Origin: Asparagopsis taxiformis
Lineage: Eukaryota > Rhodophyta > Florideophyceae > Bonnemaisoniales > Bonnemaisoniaceae
Assembly: GCA_030407315.1 (NCBI GenBank)
Contig: JALQPE010002475.1
Location: forward strand, 1 to 64,000
DNA: 64,000 nt
Direction of reading: 5' to 3'
Part shown: one piece after another, positions 30,827-40,059 of the stretch
Layout of the letters: each line of letters begins with the position of its first letter
Numbering within the stretch: the first letter of the stretch is position 1
Translations under genes and position numbers: made by a program
The notes under the pieces: generated by a model
The model's database searches: none
The model's input: only the letters and a program-made list of their open reading frames with translations
Told to the model about the DNA's origin: nothing

Positions 30827-31258
30827 ATCCTTACCTCTGCAGGTGTCTGTGATATTGACAGTTGGCTTATAGTTGCCCGAATAGCTCCTTGAATACGTCT
30901 CACTTTTCTATCTGCGACGTTAAAATCACTCCGTCTTTCATCAATATCACGTTTAGCTGCGCCCCTTCTCCTTCAACCTTCACTCAGCCCCTTTGTAGCT
31001 CTAGTGAGTAAGCGTACACAGGCCTCTTCCTTGCGTCTTGTCGCTTGTATTTCTTCACCATCAGCACAAACGTTTCCAGCTGTGAACTGACGCATTGCAG
31101 TAGTAAAAGAAACGGCTGAAGTCGAGGGTGGCATGGTCAGAATAGTAAGTTCTGGAATATGGAAGAGTGACGAAGTTGTTGCGAGCTCTTTTTTCCTCAA
31201 AATCATCTAAAGAATAGAGAGGAAGAAGGAGAGAAGCGATGAATATCAAGATAAGCAT
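30827..31258 (-). pseudogene. Divergent third member of the secreted coiled-coil family
   Basis: Reading on minus from 31258: a strong hydrophobic leader (LILIFIASLLLPLYSL), then after a frame change a Ser/Thr-rich part. Next comes the family core, with the paired cysteines NVCADGEEIQATRRKEEAC and, after one in-frame TGA near 30973, RRIQGAIRATISQ. This corresponds to RILGAIRATRS in the intact gene. The pyrimidine-rich stretch ending in TTTAG near 31208 and a GAGGTAAGG near 30837 look like splice signals. An intron, rather than a frameshift, could therefore explain part of the layout. Confidence 0.65.
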
Positions 31259-31347
31259 CCTCTTTGAGTTGATGGTGATGGAAAAGAATATTATGCTCGA
31301 TGAGAGTCAAAGATGCTGTTCATGGGATTGGGATTCATTTATATTGG

Positions 31348-31675
31348 TGTCACGCATTCCAAATAATGCGATTCAAATGGAGATCCCAAATTCGGTTCTA
31401 TTATGCCCATTATCATCTTTCCTGTATTTCCTCTCAAGACTCCGTTTGGCGCAGCCAAATGCTACCCAATTAATGGAAGACCTTTTCTTTTTGACTGGCT
31501 AACTAGGAAACTTTGGCGGTGCAAGCTGTTTATCGCTGGGAATTGGACATAGTCAATGAAACAGAAAATATAGCTAGGGAGATATCGAGTGTATTTAAAC
31601 GCAGGTAGCAGAGAGTAGAAGTAAAGGAGGCAGGAAAAACCACCTCAACAAAAACTCAAACCACGATTAACTACA
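31348..31675 (+). repeat. gypsy-1 5' LTR (328 bp)
   Basis: It starts TGTCACGCATTCC and ends GATTAACTACA. TATTTAAACG near 31595 is a plausible TATA box. It reads GAAAATATAG where the 3' LTR reads GAAAACATAG. Confidence 0.95.
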
Positions 31676-31726
31676 GTGATCACTAGTGAAGCCAATTGTG
31701 GCTTACTGAGTTTTCTTTGCCCAAAA

Positions 31727-34700
31727 ATGACACCTACAAACAGCTGTCACCACACAGGGCAACAACTTTTCACCCCTATCACACACCCGGAGTTGCGACA
31801 GCTTGGTCGCAAAGCCATTGACGAATTCGTGAAAGCACGTCAACGGTACCTACAGCGCATTAGCGACATTGATGCGCAAGGTGGAGTAGCTACTGCTATC
31901 TCACTCAAATCTTCATTCGACCCCGACCTGCTGCTGTCTCTCGTTGAGTTCAAGGAATTTAAAGACGTCAATACAGTGGAAGAGCTTAATGAGGACGTTC
32001 TAAAGAAATGGTTGGAAGAGAAGACTGCCATCTCTCTCGACTCCATCACACCCCATGATTTGGAACAGGCTGTCATAGCGAACGTGCAAATCAATATATA
32101 CGAGGATGACCCAGAGCTTCGTATAAAGAACCTGTTCATGGAATACAAAAAGTTTCTCAGAAGCAGGCACTGGGATACACTAATAACAATCAACCCACAG
32201 GTGGCTACTACACACATATGCGCTCTCCTGAAGCCTGCAGAGTTGCAGGGTAAGATACTGGCAGATCTGAGCCTGTGTAAGACTGCATTGAAAACTGATT
32301 GGCTTTCGTTCTACCAGTATGTGGTTGAGCAAGCTGTACAATGTAACCCCTTCATCCCTGTCCGATCCGCATCAGTGGATCAACAGAGAGGTGAAATACT
32401 AGCTGGAGAGATTGCGAATACATCTGAGGCCTTGAAAAATACATCATTTCATAGCTCAGCCGCTTGCATTCCAGCTAGAACTAATCGTAACACCCCAACA
32501 CTATCTGCATCTCCCTGTTCGCTACCAAAACGTTCAAATACGGTAAGCACGGCTAGTAGTAAGAATATCGCAGCTGCCGCAGGTGAAGATAAGAGCCAGG
32601 ATGCATCCAAGAAGCAGTTACCTTTATGCCTCAATAAGGAAAAGTGCAATGGAAGGCATATGATAAGGGATTGTCCTAGAACTAGCAGCAAGGAGAAGGA
32701 AAAGTTTCTGAAGGAATATTATGCGGAGCGATCTAAATCCGGAAGACTCAACTCTTTGTCACATAATCATGATTCCGAAGCTCGTGAAGCATTACAGGGA
32801 ACTGGCAGGTACTTTGCAAAACTGGCTGACACTGTGAGTGTAATCGTAAACGGTGATTATGGAGCAGATCACTCTGCATTAAGCCAGAATCACCTTGACA
32901 AATGCGCGGAGCAGGGAGTATTTGTATCTGTGCTCCCATTGTCCAATCCAGTACCGGTATCATTGGCTATTGACACATCTGGTGACACCACAAGGATATA
33001 TGCACACAAAAAGGCAAGACTGTCAACAACACTCATGACATCTGAGGGCCCGTTTCGACTACGCAATTTGGAATTCCTAGTCTTTGATCATAACATGCCT
33101 GAAGTTCTCATATCACGCCCTGTACTGCAGTCACTAGGATTCAACCTGGACGCCCACATTGTGTCCGTACGTAGTATATACCACAACACAGACTTCTCGG
33201 ATGTCGGCTTTGAATGTCGTTCCCAGAGACGTACAGACAGTCATGCTCCGCCCCATACAACTAACTTGGCAATGATTCTCGGACAGACATATCCAAATGA
33301 GGCAAATGTCACAGAGATGCCACTGCACCTAGATGCAGACGAACACACTATTGGACCCAAAGATTTGCAAGGTGATAACAGTACGGAAAGTATGCACACT
33401 GCAATTACCGCAGACGCTTTATATGACGATGGCATTGCACTCGAAACGCTAGAAGATATTATTGGTGAAGAGAGTGTTGAAGAAGTTCAAGCGAATATAC
33501 AAGCCATGATTGACAATGCTGTAAGGGAAGGATTACCACAGGACTATGTTCAAGAATTCAGCACTCTATTGTTCGAATTTGCAGACATATTCCGAACAAA
33601 GCTGGGAAGGGATCCGCCAATCAGAGCTCCCCCTATGAAGATCCGTTTGAAAGATGATGCAAAGCCAGTTCGTGTCAAAGTACGTCGGTATACCCCGCAA
33701 CAACAGGAATTTATGCGTAGCAAGATTGATGAATTCATACGGCTCGGTATCGTCAAATCTAATAATGAGAGTGCATGGGCTTGCGCTCCACTCATTGTCC
33801 CCAAGTCTGGTCCAGAAGGATTTCGTTTTACTGTCGACCTTCGTCCCGTTAACATGCAGACTGTCCCACACTGTTGGCCGATGCCGAACATTGAATCAGC
33901 AACGGCCCAATTAGCTGGTACGAAATGCTATGCTATAATTGATCTATGTCATGGCTACTTTCAGCTTGCTCTTGATAAGGATTCACAGGAATGCCAAAGC
34001 TTTATCACTTGTGATGGTGTTTACACTCCAACCAGAGTGTTGCAGGGCCAAACAAATGCTGCAGCCTTCTTTCAGAGTACGCTACAGCAGCTTCTAGGAG
34101 TGATGAAGAATGACATCATACAATGGCTGGATGATTTACTATTGTACGCAAAGTCTGCACACTTACTCATTCTAAAGCTTCGATTACTGTTTACAATATG
34201 CAGGAAAAAACGAATCAAGCTTCATGCTACTAAGTGTCGCTTATTCCTTTCGGAGGTTAAATGGTGTGGACGAATTATATCCAGTGGTGGCATAACAATG
34301 GATCCCAGCAGACTTCAAAGTCTCCTTCAATTACAAACGCCTGTGACTGGAGCTGATTTACAGCAGTTCATCTGTGCAGCCAATTGGATGCGCAGTGTCA
34401 TTCCACAATTCACACAGCTTGTTGCTCCTCTTGTTCGCGTATTGGAAAAGGTCTATGAAGCCGTCGGAGCTCGTACCCGGAGAGCAGCATCCCAATTCCA
34501 ACTGCATTCACAGTTGTGGACAGACGAACACCAGGAAACGTTTGGGGCTGTGCGCAATGAACTAGCAAATTCCAATTCCGTGATGCTAGCACATCCAGAT
34601 GATTCTAAGGCTTTCCAGTTGTTTACAGATGCATCTGAAGAGCATTGGACAGGGATTTTAACACAAGTGCCAACCAATGAGGTGGATATACAATTTGCTG

Positions 34701-36226
34701 AACAGCATCATGAGCCTCTTGCGTTTCTATCCGGCTCATTCAGAGGTGCTAGTAGCCGATGGTCTACAATTGAGAAAGAAGCATATGCCATTGTGTCTTC
34801 TGTCACACGCCTAGACTACCTTCTCATGCGACCAAGAGGATTCAACATATTCACAGATCACAAGAACCTCACATTTATTTTCGATCCCTACTCGACGAAA
34901 CCAGGCATCACTAAGCATGTAGCCAATAAGGTTGAGCGTTGGGCTTTGAAACTTTCTGCTTTTCGCTACACTATTTCTCATGTTGCTGGAGATGATAATG
35001 TTTGGGCAGACCTCCTCTCGCGCTGGGGCAGTAAGCCCCTGCATGAAGGTAAATCCGTGCAACTTTCTGCATTATTTCGCGCACCAGTCGCGCCTGACTT
35101 AGATCCTGATTTTACCTGGCCCAGTGACGAGGAAATTTACACCGCGCAGCGTGCGGCATTAGACGAAGGGGAGGAACCCATGGGATGTCTTCAAGATGGA
35201 TTGATACGTTCTGAATCTGGGACAATCTGGATACCTTCTAATTCCATCCAATTGCAGATGCGCATATGCATTGTGGGTCATTGCGGTCGTGGAGGTCATC
35301 GCGGAGTCGCTGCAACTACATTTGCAATCAAGTCTTACTGTGTATGGAATACAATTGAGGCGGACATCAAGGCGTTCTGCAATTCTTGCTTGCATTGCTT
35401 ATCCACGATTGGCGGAGAGAAGGTAGCAAGGCCAATGGGGCATGCACTACATGCAGACAAACCGAACGAGCTTATTCATTTTGATTTTTTATACATGGGG
35501 GACAGCAAAGATGGTTACAGCTACGTGCTAATAGTCATGGATGACGCTTCCATGTACAGCTGGCTTGAACCTTGCAAGAATGCTGATGCGCTGACAACAT
35601 GTCAAACATTGCTCAAGTGGTTTACAACATTCGGTGTCGTCCTATCATGGAACTCAGATCGCGGTCCGCATTTTAAAAATACATTGATGAATGCACTCAA
35701 CCGTTCATTACATGCGCAGCATCATTTTACAACCCCATACACTCCACAAGCCAATGGAACAGTTGGGGCTATATGCAAACAAGTCTTAAGAGCAACGAGA
35801 GCTCTTCTTTCTGAGTTTCGCATGCGCGAAAAGGATTGGCCATCTGTGCTAACACTTGTTCAAAGCATAATTAACCACACACCTCGCACTGGACTAGCTA
35901 ACCTTGCGCCGATAACAATAATGACACAGCTTCCTGCAGACAATCCATTGCGAACGATGCTCAAGCCACGTGCTACAAAAACCAAGAGCATATCTTTCGT
36001 CAAAGCACAGAAGATATGCAATGTGCAGTCACTCCAACAATCATTGGAGGAGTTTCACAAAAGTGTTGCAGCAAGCAGAACAAGAAATAGGGAACGTTCA
36101 ATCAAAGCTCACAACGAAAAAACTAATGTACAAGATGTCAACTTTGATGTCGGGGATTTCGTATTGGTAGCTAAGGTTGTATCTCAACATGGAGATAAGT
36201 TGCGAGTCAAATGGACAGGGCCGTAG
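31727..36226 (+). CDS. gypsy-1 gag-pol polyprotein (protease, reverse transcriptase, RNase H, integrase)
   Basis: The first ATG after the LTR is at 31727, and the frame is open for 1,499 codons. Domain order: helical Gag; Cys/His knuckle CNGRHMIRDC (about residue 320); retropepsin-like GDYGADHSALS; reverse transcriptase with FTVDLRPVN, IIDLCHGYFQLAL and the catalytic WLDDLLLYA. RNase H follows with FTDASEEHWTG, then integrase with a His...CNSCLHCL zinc finger, catalytic FDFLYMGD and SDRGPHFKN, and a KWTGP module. LDD replaces the common YxDD. A single TAG at 36224-36226 separates the chromodomain. Gag and pol share one frame, as in several chromoviruses. Confidence 0.93.
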   Translation: MTPTNSCHHTGQQLFTPITHPELRQLGRKAIDEFVKARQRYLQRISDIDAQGGVATAISLKSSFDPDLLLSLVEFKEFKDVNTVEELNEDVLKKWLEEKTAISLDSITPHDLEQAVIANVQINIYEDDPELRIKNLFMEYKKFLRSRHWDTLITINPQVATTHICALLKPAELQGKILADLSLCKTALKTDWLSFYQYVVEQAVQCNPFIPVRSASVDQQRGEILAGEIANTSEALKNTSFHSSAACIPARTNRNTPTLSASPCSLPKRSNTVSTASSKNIAAAAGEDKSQDASKKQLPLCLNKEKCNGRHMIRDCPRTSSKEKEKFLKEYYAERSKSGRLNSLSHNHDSEAREALQGTGRYFAKLADTVSVIVNGDYGADHSALSQNHLDKCAEQGVFVSVLPLSNPVPVSLAIDTSGDTTRIYAHKKARLSTTLMTSEGPFRLRNLEFLVFDHNMPEVLISRPVLQSLGFNLDAHIVSVRSIYHNTDFSDVGFECRSQRRTDSHAPPHTTNLAMILGQTYPNEANVTEMPLHLDADEHTIGPKDLQGDNSTESMHTAITADALYDDGIALETLEDIIGEESVEEVQANIQAMIDNAVREGLPQDYVQEFSTLLFEFADIFRTKLGRDPPIRAPPMKIRLKDDAKPVRVKVRRYTPQQQEFMRSKIDEFIRLGIVKSNNESAWACAPLIVPKSGPEGFRFTVDLRPVNMQTVPHCWPMPNIESATAQLAGTKCYAIIDLCHGYFQLALDKDSQECQSFITCDGVYTPTRVLQGQTNAAAFFQSTLQQLLGVMKNDIIQWLDDLLLYAKSAHLLILKLRLLFTICRKKRIKLHATKCRLFLSEVKWCGRIISSGGITMDPSRLQSLLQLQTPVTGADLQQFICAANWMRSVIPQFTQLVAPLVRVLEKVYEAVGARTRRAASQFQLHSQLWTDEHQETFGAVRNELANSNSVMLAHPDDSKAFQLFTDASEEHWTGILTQVPTNEVDIQFAEQHHEPLAFLSGSFRGASSRWSTIEKEAYAIVSSVTRLDYLLMRPRGFNIFTDHKNLTFIFDPYSTKPGITKHVANKVERWALKLSAFRYTISHVAGDDNVWADLLSRWGSKPLHEGKSVQLSALFRAPVAPDLDPDFTWPSDEEIYTAQRAALDEGEEPMGCLQDGLIRSESGTIWIPSNSIQLQMRICIVGHCGRGGHRGVAATTFAIKSYCVWNTIEADIKAFCNSCLHCLSTIGGEKVARPMGHALHADKPNELIHFDFLYMGDSKDGYSYVLIVMDDASMYSWLEPCKNADALTTCQTLLKWFTTFGVVLSWNSDRGPHFKNTLMNALNRSLHAQHHFTTPYTPQANGTVGAICKQVLRATRALLSEFRMREKDWPSVLTLVQSIINHTPRTGLANLAPITIMTQLPADNPLRTMLKPRATKTKSISFVKAQKICNVQSLQQSLEEFHKSVAASRTRNRERSIKAHNEKTNVQDVNFDVGDFVLVAKVVSQHGDKLRVKWTGP

Positions 36227-36556
36227 AGAATCACAAGGGCATTATCAGATTACACCTACGAGGTGGAAGATATGATATCAAAGAAACTACACACAATTCA
36301 TTGCAATAGACTCAAGTTCTATGCTGATTCATCGCTGGACGTCACTCAAGATTTATTGGATTCTATTGACCACAATAGCCCGCACTACGAAACCGTCACT
36401 AAGATACTAGGATTACGCTTCAACGAAGCAATTGGACGCTATGAAGTTTGCTGCAAGTGGCGTGGATTTGACCACGAGGAGCCTACATGGGAGCCAATGG
36501 ACATCATGCGCGAGGATATTCCAGTGTTGCTGGACAGGTTTCTAGACAGCTATTGA
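36227..36556 (+). pseudogene. gypsy-1 chromodomain tail, cut off by one TAG
   Basis: It is in the same frame as the polyprotein before the stop, and reads straight on (RITRALSDYTYEVED). It contains a chromodomain: TKILGLRFNEAIGRYEVC, CKWRGFDHEEPTWEP. Chromodomains of this kind guide integration to particular chromatin. The single stop could be a point mutation or a leaky stop. Mutation is more likely since readthrough is not known at this place. Confidence 0.85.
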
Positions 36557-36601
36557 GACCAAGATCTGGTCAGAGATGCTCGAAATGCTTAGTGGCTCTT
36601 C

Positions 36602-36614
36602 AAAAAGAAGGGGC
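36602..36614 (+). promoter_or_regulatory. gypsy-1 polypurine tract
   Basis: AAAAAGAAGGGGC lies immediately before the TG of the 3' LTR, the expected place for plus-strand priming. Confidence 0.85.
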
Positions 36615-36942
36615 TGTCACGCATTCCAAATAATGCGATTCAAATGGAGATCCCAAATTCGGTTCTATTATGCCCATTATCATCTTTCCTGTATTTCCTC
36701 TCAAGACTCCGTTTGGCGCAGCCAAATGCTACCCAATTAATGGAAGACCTTTTCTTTTTGACTGGCTAACTAGGAAACTTTGGCGGTGCAAGCTGTTTAT
36801 CGCTGGGAATTGGACATAGTCAATGAAACAGAAAACATAGCTAGGGAGATATCGAGTGTATTTAAACGCAGGTAGCAGAGAGTAGAAGTAAAGGAGGCAG
36901 GAAAAACCACCTCAACAAAAACTCAAACCACGATTAACTACA
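36615..36942 (+). repeat. gypsy-1 3' LTR (328 bp)
   Basis: Same length and ends as the 5' LTR, with one substitution seen. It is followed by the target duplication attgg. Confidence 0.95.
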
Positions 36943-37234
36943 ATTGGCAAGAGGAAATCTATTCGTCGATTTCGAGAGGATGTGGTTTCCTGAATACGGA
37001 CCTGAACAGGATCTATAGTCAGCATCTCCGACAGATGGGGTGCAAACGGTGGATGAGTCATCGCGTAATGTTGAAGATGAGATGATCGCCTCGTTGTGTA
37101 CAGCCATGATGTTGTTCAACATTATGGATATGATATACTGGAAACAGCCTGAAATGGGTGAAAGGAATATCATCCGCTTTGCGTTGGAACGCGGGTGTCT
37201 GGAGTGAAACGAGATGAGAGTGCCGCATGAACTC

Positions 37235-37562
37235 TGTAGTTAATCGTGGTTTGAGTTTTTGTTGAGGTTGTTTTTCCTGCCCACTTTACTTCTACTCTCT
37301 GCTACTTGCGTTTAAATACACCCGATATCTCCCTAGCTATGTTTTCTGTTTCATTAACTATGTCCAATTCCCAGCGATAAACAGCTTGCACCGCCAAAGT
37401 TTCCTAGTTGGCCAGTCAAAAGGAAAAGGTCTTCCATTAATTGGGTAGCATTTGGCAGCGCTAAACGGAGTCTTGAGAGGAAATACAAGAAAGATGATAA
37501 TGGGCATAATAGAACCGAATTTGGGATCTCCATTTGAATCGCATTATTTGGAATGCGTGACA
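37235..37562 (-). repeat. Solo LTR of the gypsy-1 family, inverted
   Basis: Reverse complement of the gypsy-1 LTR, 328 bp, flanked by a perfect duplication aactc (37230-37234 and 37563-37567). It carries a number of substitutions relative to the gypsy-1 LTRs, so it is older. It results from recombination between the two LTRs of an element once present here. Confidence 0.95.
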
Positions 37563-37790
37563 AACTCAGCGACCTTTTTAATTGCTGAGAGTACCGACGG
37601 TAGGATGATTCCGAGTTTACTACGTCGCATGCCGACCTAGTTTACTCGGAATTAAGCTCTTATTTTTGCACAGGTATAACTAAATCTTCATTATCAAATG
37701 CTCTAAACTCGATTACGTATATCTGTTTCGTGGCGGAAAGTCAGACTCATATTGCTGGGGTGCGAACAATCTACCGGCGGTACAGACGGT

Positions 37791-38646
37791 ACAGTATCGT
37801 GCAACAGCAATGTTTCGTTCTGTATTTTGGACCAATAGCATTGCTTCGTTCTGCGAAACACTTGGACCAATAAAAATGGTTCGTTCTGCATTTATCGACA
37901 CGTAGGAAACCGTGATTGGCTACCGGCCCCAATATTTGAAAAAATACCCTGAGGGGCACAAGTGCATACCAAGCTGAAAAACGGTCATTGCGGACACGTA
38001 GCCCACACGTGGCATTCCGTGACAGCCGGCGTGACTTCTTCCCTGAGGAATCGTTTTCAGAAACTTTCCACAAATAATCTGAAACCGAAAACCTCACCGA
38101 CGCCAAAACCCCAAATATCAAAATGAAAAACTCACCGCCGTGAATTCCACCGCCCGTCGCTTCGCCCGGTCCATCCAAACCGGGTCAATCGATTGACCCG
38201 GACCACTGCATTTTGGCGCTCAAAAGCTTTTAGAAACACACCACGTCATGATCTGTTTCCGCATCCTGCATGACCACGCACCACGTTTCCTCGCCTTTCG
38301 CATCCACTCTCCGACATCCACCTCAAGCTTTGCGCATCCCCGCACCGAAATTTCCCACACTCTGCGTATCCGCACATCGCGCCAAGCTGTATTGGGGCAC
38401 CGAGAATCGATCCACACCGTAAATTGCACGCTGTGAGTATCAGCACAGAAAAATTCGCACCACCCACCACTCTCAATCTATCTAACCCCCTATTATGCGC
38501 TTCTACTGATTGCGTTGCGCATGCCTGTTCGAATTTTCAAAGAGAAAGATACCGAAAAAGCTGCTGCGTTTCACCATCCATCCATACTTGGAGATCCGAA
38601 AGTTTCTCTTCCCCTTCTCTTCTGACGACCGTATCACGAAACACTC
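37791..38646. repeat. MULE-2 left TIR
   Basis: Reverse complement of 44156-45015 with few differences. It contains CCAAT-type boxes (GACCAATA, GATTGGCT) and a short palindrome GGGTCAATCGATTGACCC near 38183. The inner end lies 40 bp before the protease start codon, so the promoter of the protease gene is probably inside the TIR. Confidence 0.9.
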
Positions 38647-38685
38647 TTACCTACAGATCCACTGTCTAAATTGTCTCTTGTGGCT

Positions 38686-40059
38686 ATGAGAGAACAAAGA
38701 AGAAACATCGATATTGCATCTTCAAGATTTCTAAGACGCCTTACTGCAATAGGTGTGAAAATAACAGAAGTAGAAGAGGATATACTTCGCATGTACATGG
38801 GGCGACTTTTTGCGATGTTTAATATAAATGATGCAGCCGATATTTGGATTGCATATACGGAGCCTGCGAAAGAGCTTGATGACCACTTGATGCTTGCTGG
38901 AATGACAGAGTTTACTCTTCGAAAGAATACAATAGTTTTTGGTTGTAATACTGCTCAATTCTTCAGTTCTGGAGCACATAATTACACCCAGGAAGAAGGA
39001 ATTGGCAAAAAAGACGTCATGTTTGAAGACGTGCGGGATAGTATTCTAGAAGTATGGAATGACGAAAGCGTCGCTTTGTCGTTTGTGATTCCTGTCAATA
39101 TCGACCAGACTCATTGGGGTGCTGTATATGGTGTGCCAGATTTGGAAGAGGGATTTGGAACTATATATTGGGGTGACAGTCTTGGATTTCCCCCTCCACG
39201 AAATTTATTGGCATTTGTCGAATCATTCCTGCTTGAAATACCCCGAGCTACTATCTGGGAAGTTTCAAAAGAAAACTACATGCTTGATGTACTAGGATAC
39301 GAGAAACAAGAAGACTCATACAGTTGCGGGTTCTATGTTCTTGCAACAATCGCTTCCTTTTCCACTTCTATCGGTGGGATGCCGGAGGTATCGTTCAGGA
39401 AATATTCTGCAGATCTAACCGAAGCTATTCGAGCATGCTGTACAAGGAAATATGTTTCTGCAGTGTTGGAAGTTGCAAAAGTGGAAAAATATGCCAGAGG
39501 AGTTGATGATCTAGCAGTCTATAAGTACCTGTACTCACTGCTGCTAGGAAATCAAGTGAGATGCGACGCAGGTCATGAGATTTCCGCTGACATGATCGTT
39601 GAAATTGAAGCTGACGAAGGAGCAAACGAGATCATTGATTTAGACTGTCCCAGTTCCAACAACCTGTGCGATGGAAAACTGTACTGCCAACATGTTCCTC
39701 CGAATTGCGAAACGGACGACGTGAATGATTTCCTCATTACCATTACTGGAATTCAATGTAATTCTCCTACAGCCCCAGAACCGGAATCAATCGAATGGGA
39801 TGAGAGCGAGAATCTGGCCGAAGAACTCGAGAAGGAGCCTCACGATCAACATTCATTGGATCATTTTAGTACTGAAAGCCGCTGCGAAGAGGATGATGAA
39901 GCCATGAGAGAAGAACGTACCTATGAATGCAGTGTGAAAAACCCAACAATAGACGAAGAAACTCTTGCTGATGCTGAATCTCCTATTGAGGTTGAAGAGA
40001 ATATTGTTGAATACACCGCTGGAAGCAGCATGTACGGTAACAGAATCATTTTTCGCTGA
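38686..40059 (+). CDS. Ulp1/SENP-type cysteine protease of MULE-2
   Basis: From the first ATG, 457 residues, intact. The C48-family catalytic set is clear: H143 (IDQTHWGAV), D164 (YWGDSLG), Q208 and C214 (QEDSYSCGFYVL) with the expected Q-x5-C spacing. The N-terminal part (residues about 60-110) is shared with the MULE-1 remnant. After residue about 300 it becomes an acidic, low-complexity tail. Ulp1-like domains occur in some plant MULEs (Kaonashi type), where their role in transposition is not known. The stop TGA overlaps the transposase start (TGATG), suggesting coupled translation of one mRNA. Confidence 0.93.
   Translation: MREQRRNIDIASSRFLRRLTAIGVKITEVEEDILRMYMGRLFAMFNINDAADIWIAYTEPAKELDDHLMLAGMTEFTLRKNTIVFGCNTAQFFSSGAHNYTQEEGIGKKDVMFEDVRDSILEVWNDESVALSFVIPVNIDQTHWGAVYGVPDLEEGFGTIYWGDSLGFPPPRNLLAFVESFLLEIPRATIWEVSKENYMLDVLGYEKQEDSYSCGFYVLATIASFSTSIGGMPEVSFRKYSADLTEAIRACCTRKYVSAVLEVAKVEKYARGVDDLAVYKYLYSLLLGNQVRCDAGHEISADMIVEIEADEGANEIIDLDCPSSNNLCDGKLYCQHVPPNCETDDVNDFLITITGIQCNSPTAPEPESIEWDESENLAEELEKEPHDQHSLDHFSTESRCEEDDEAMREERTYECSVKNPTIDEETLADAESPIEVEENIVEYTAGSSMYGNRIIFR

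Larger units (their letters stand above)
31348..36942 (+). mobile_element. gypsy-1: young Ty3/gypsy element with C-terminal chromodomain
   Basis: It has 328-bp LTRs (31348-31675 and 36615-36942) that differ at one position I could find, and a perfect target duplication attgg (31343-31347 and 36943-36947). The internal part is one long gag-pol frame with a single stop before a chromodomain. A purine tract AAAAAGAAGGGG lies just before the 3' LTR. It is inserted upstream of the divergent coiled-coil gene. The near-identical LTRs indicate recent insertion. Confidence 0.96.

Noticed and set aside
37791..38646. Reading frames repeated at 38.2-38.4 and 44.3-44.6 kb as genes
   Set aside because: They are inside the MULE-2 TIRs and are mirrored for that reason. 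No coding signal beyond that.
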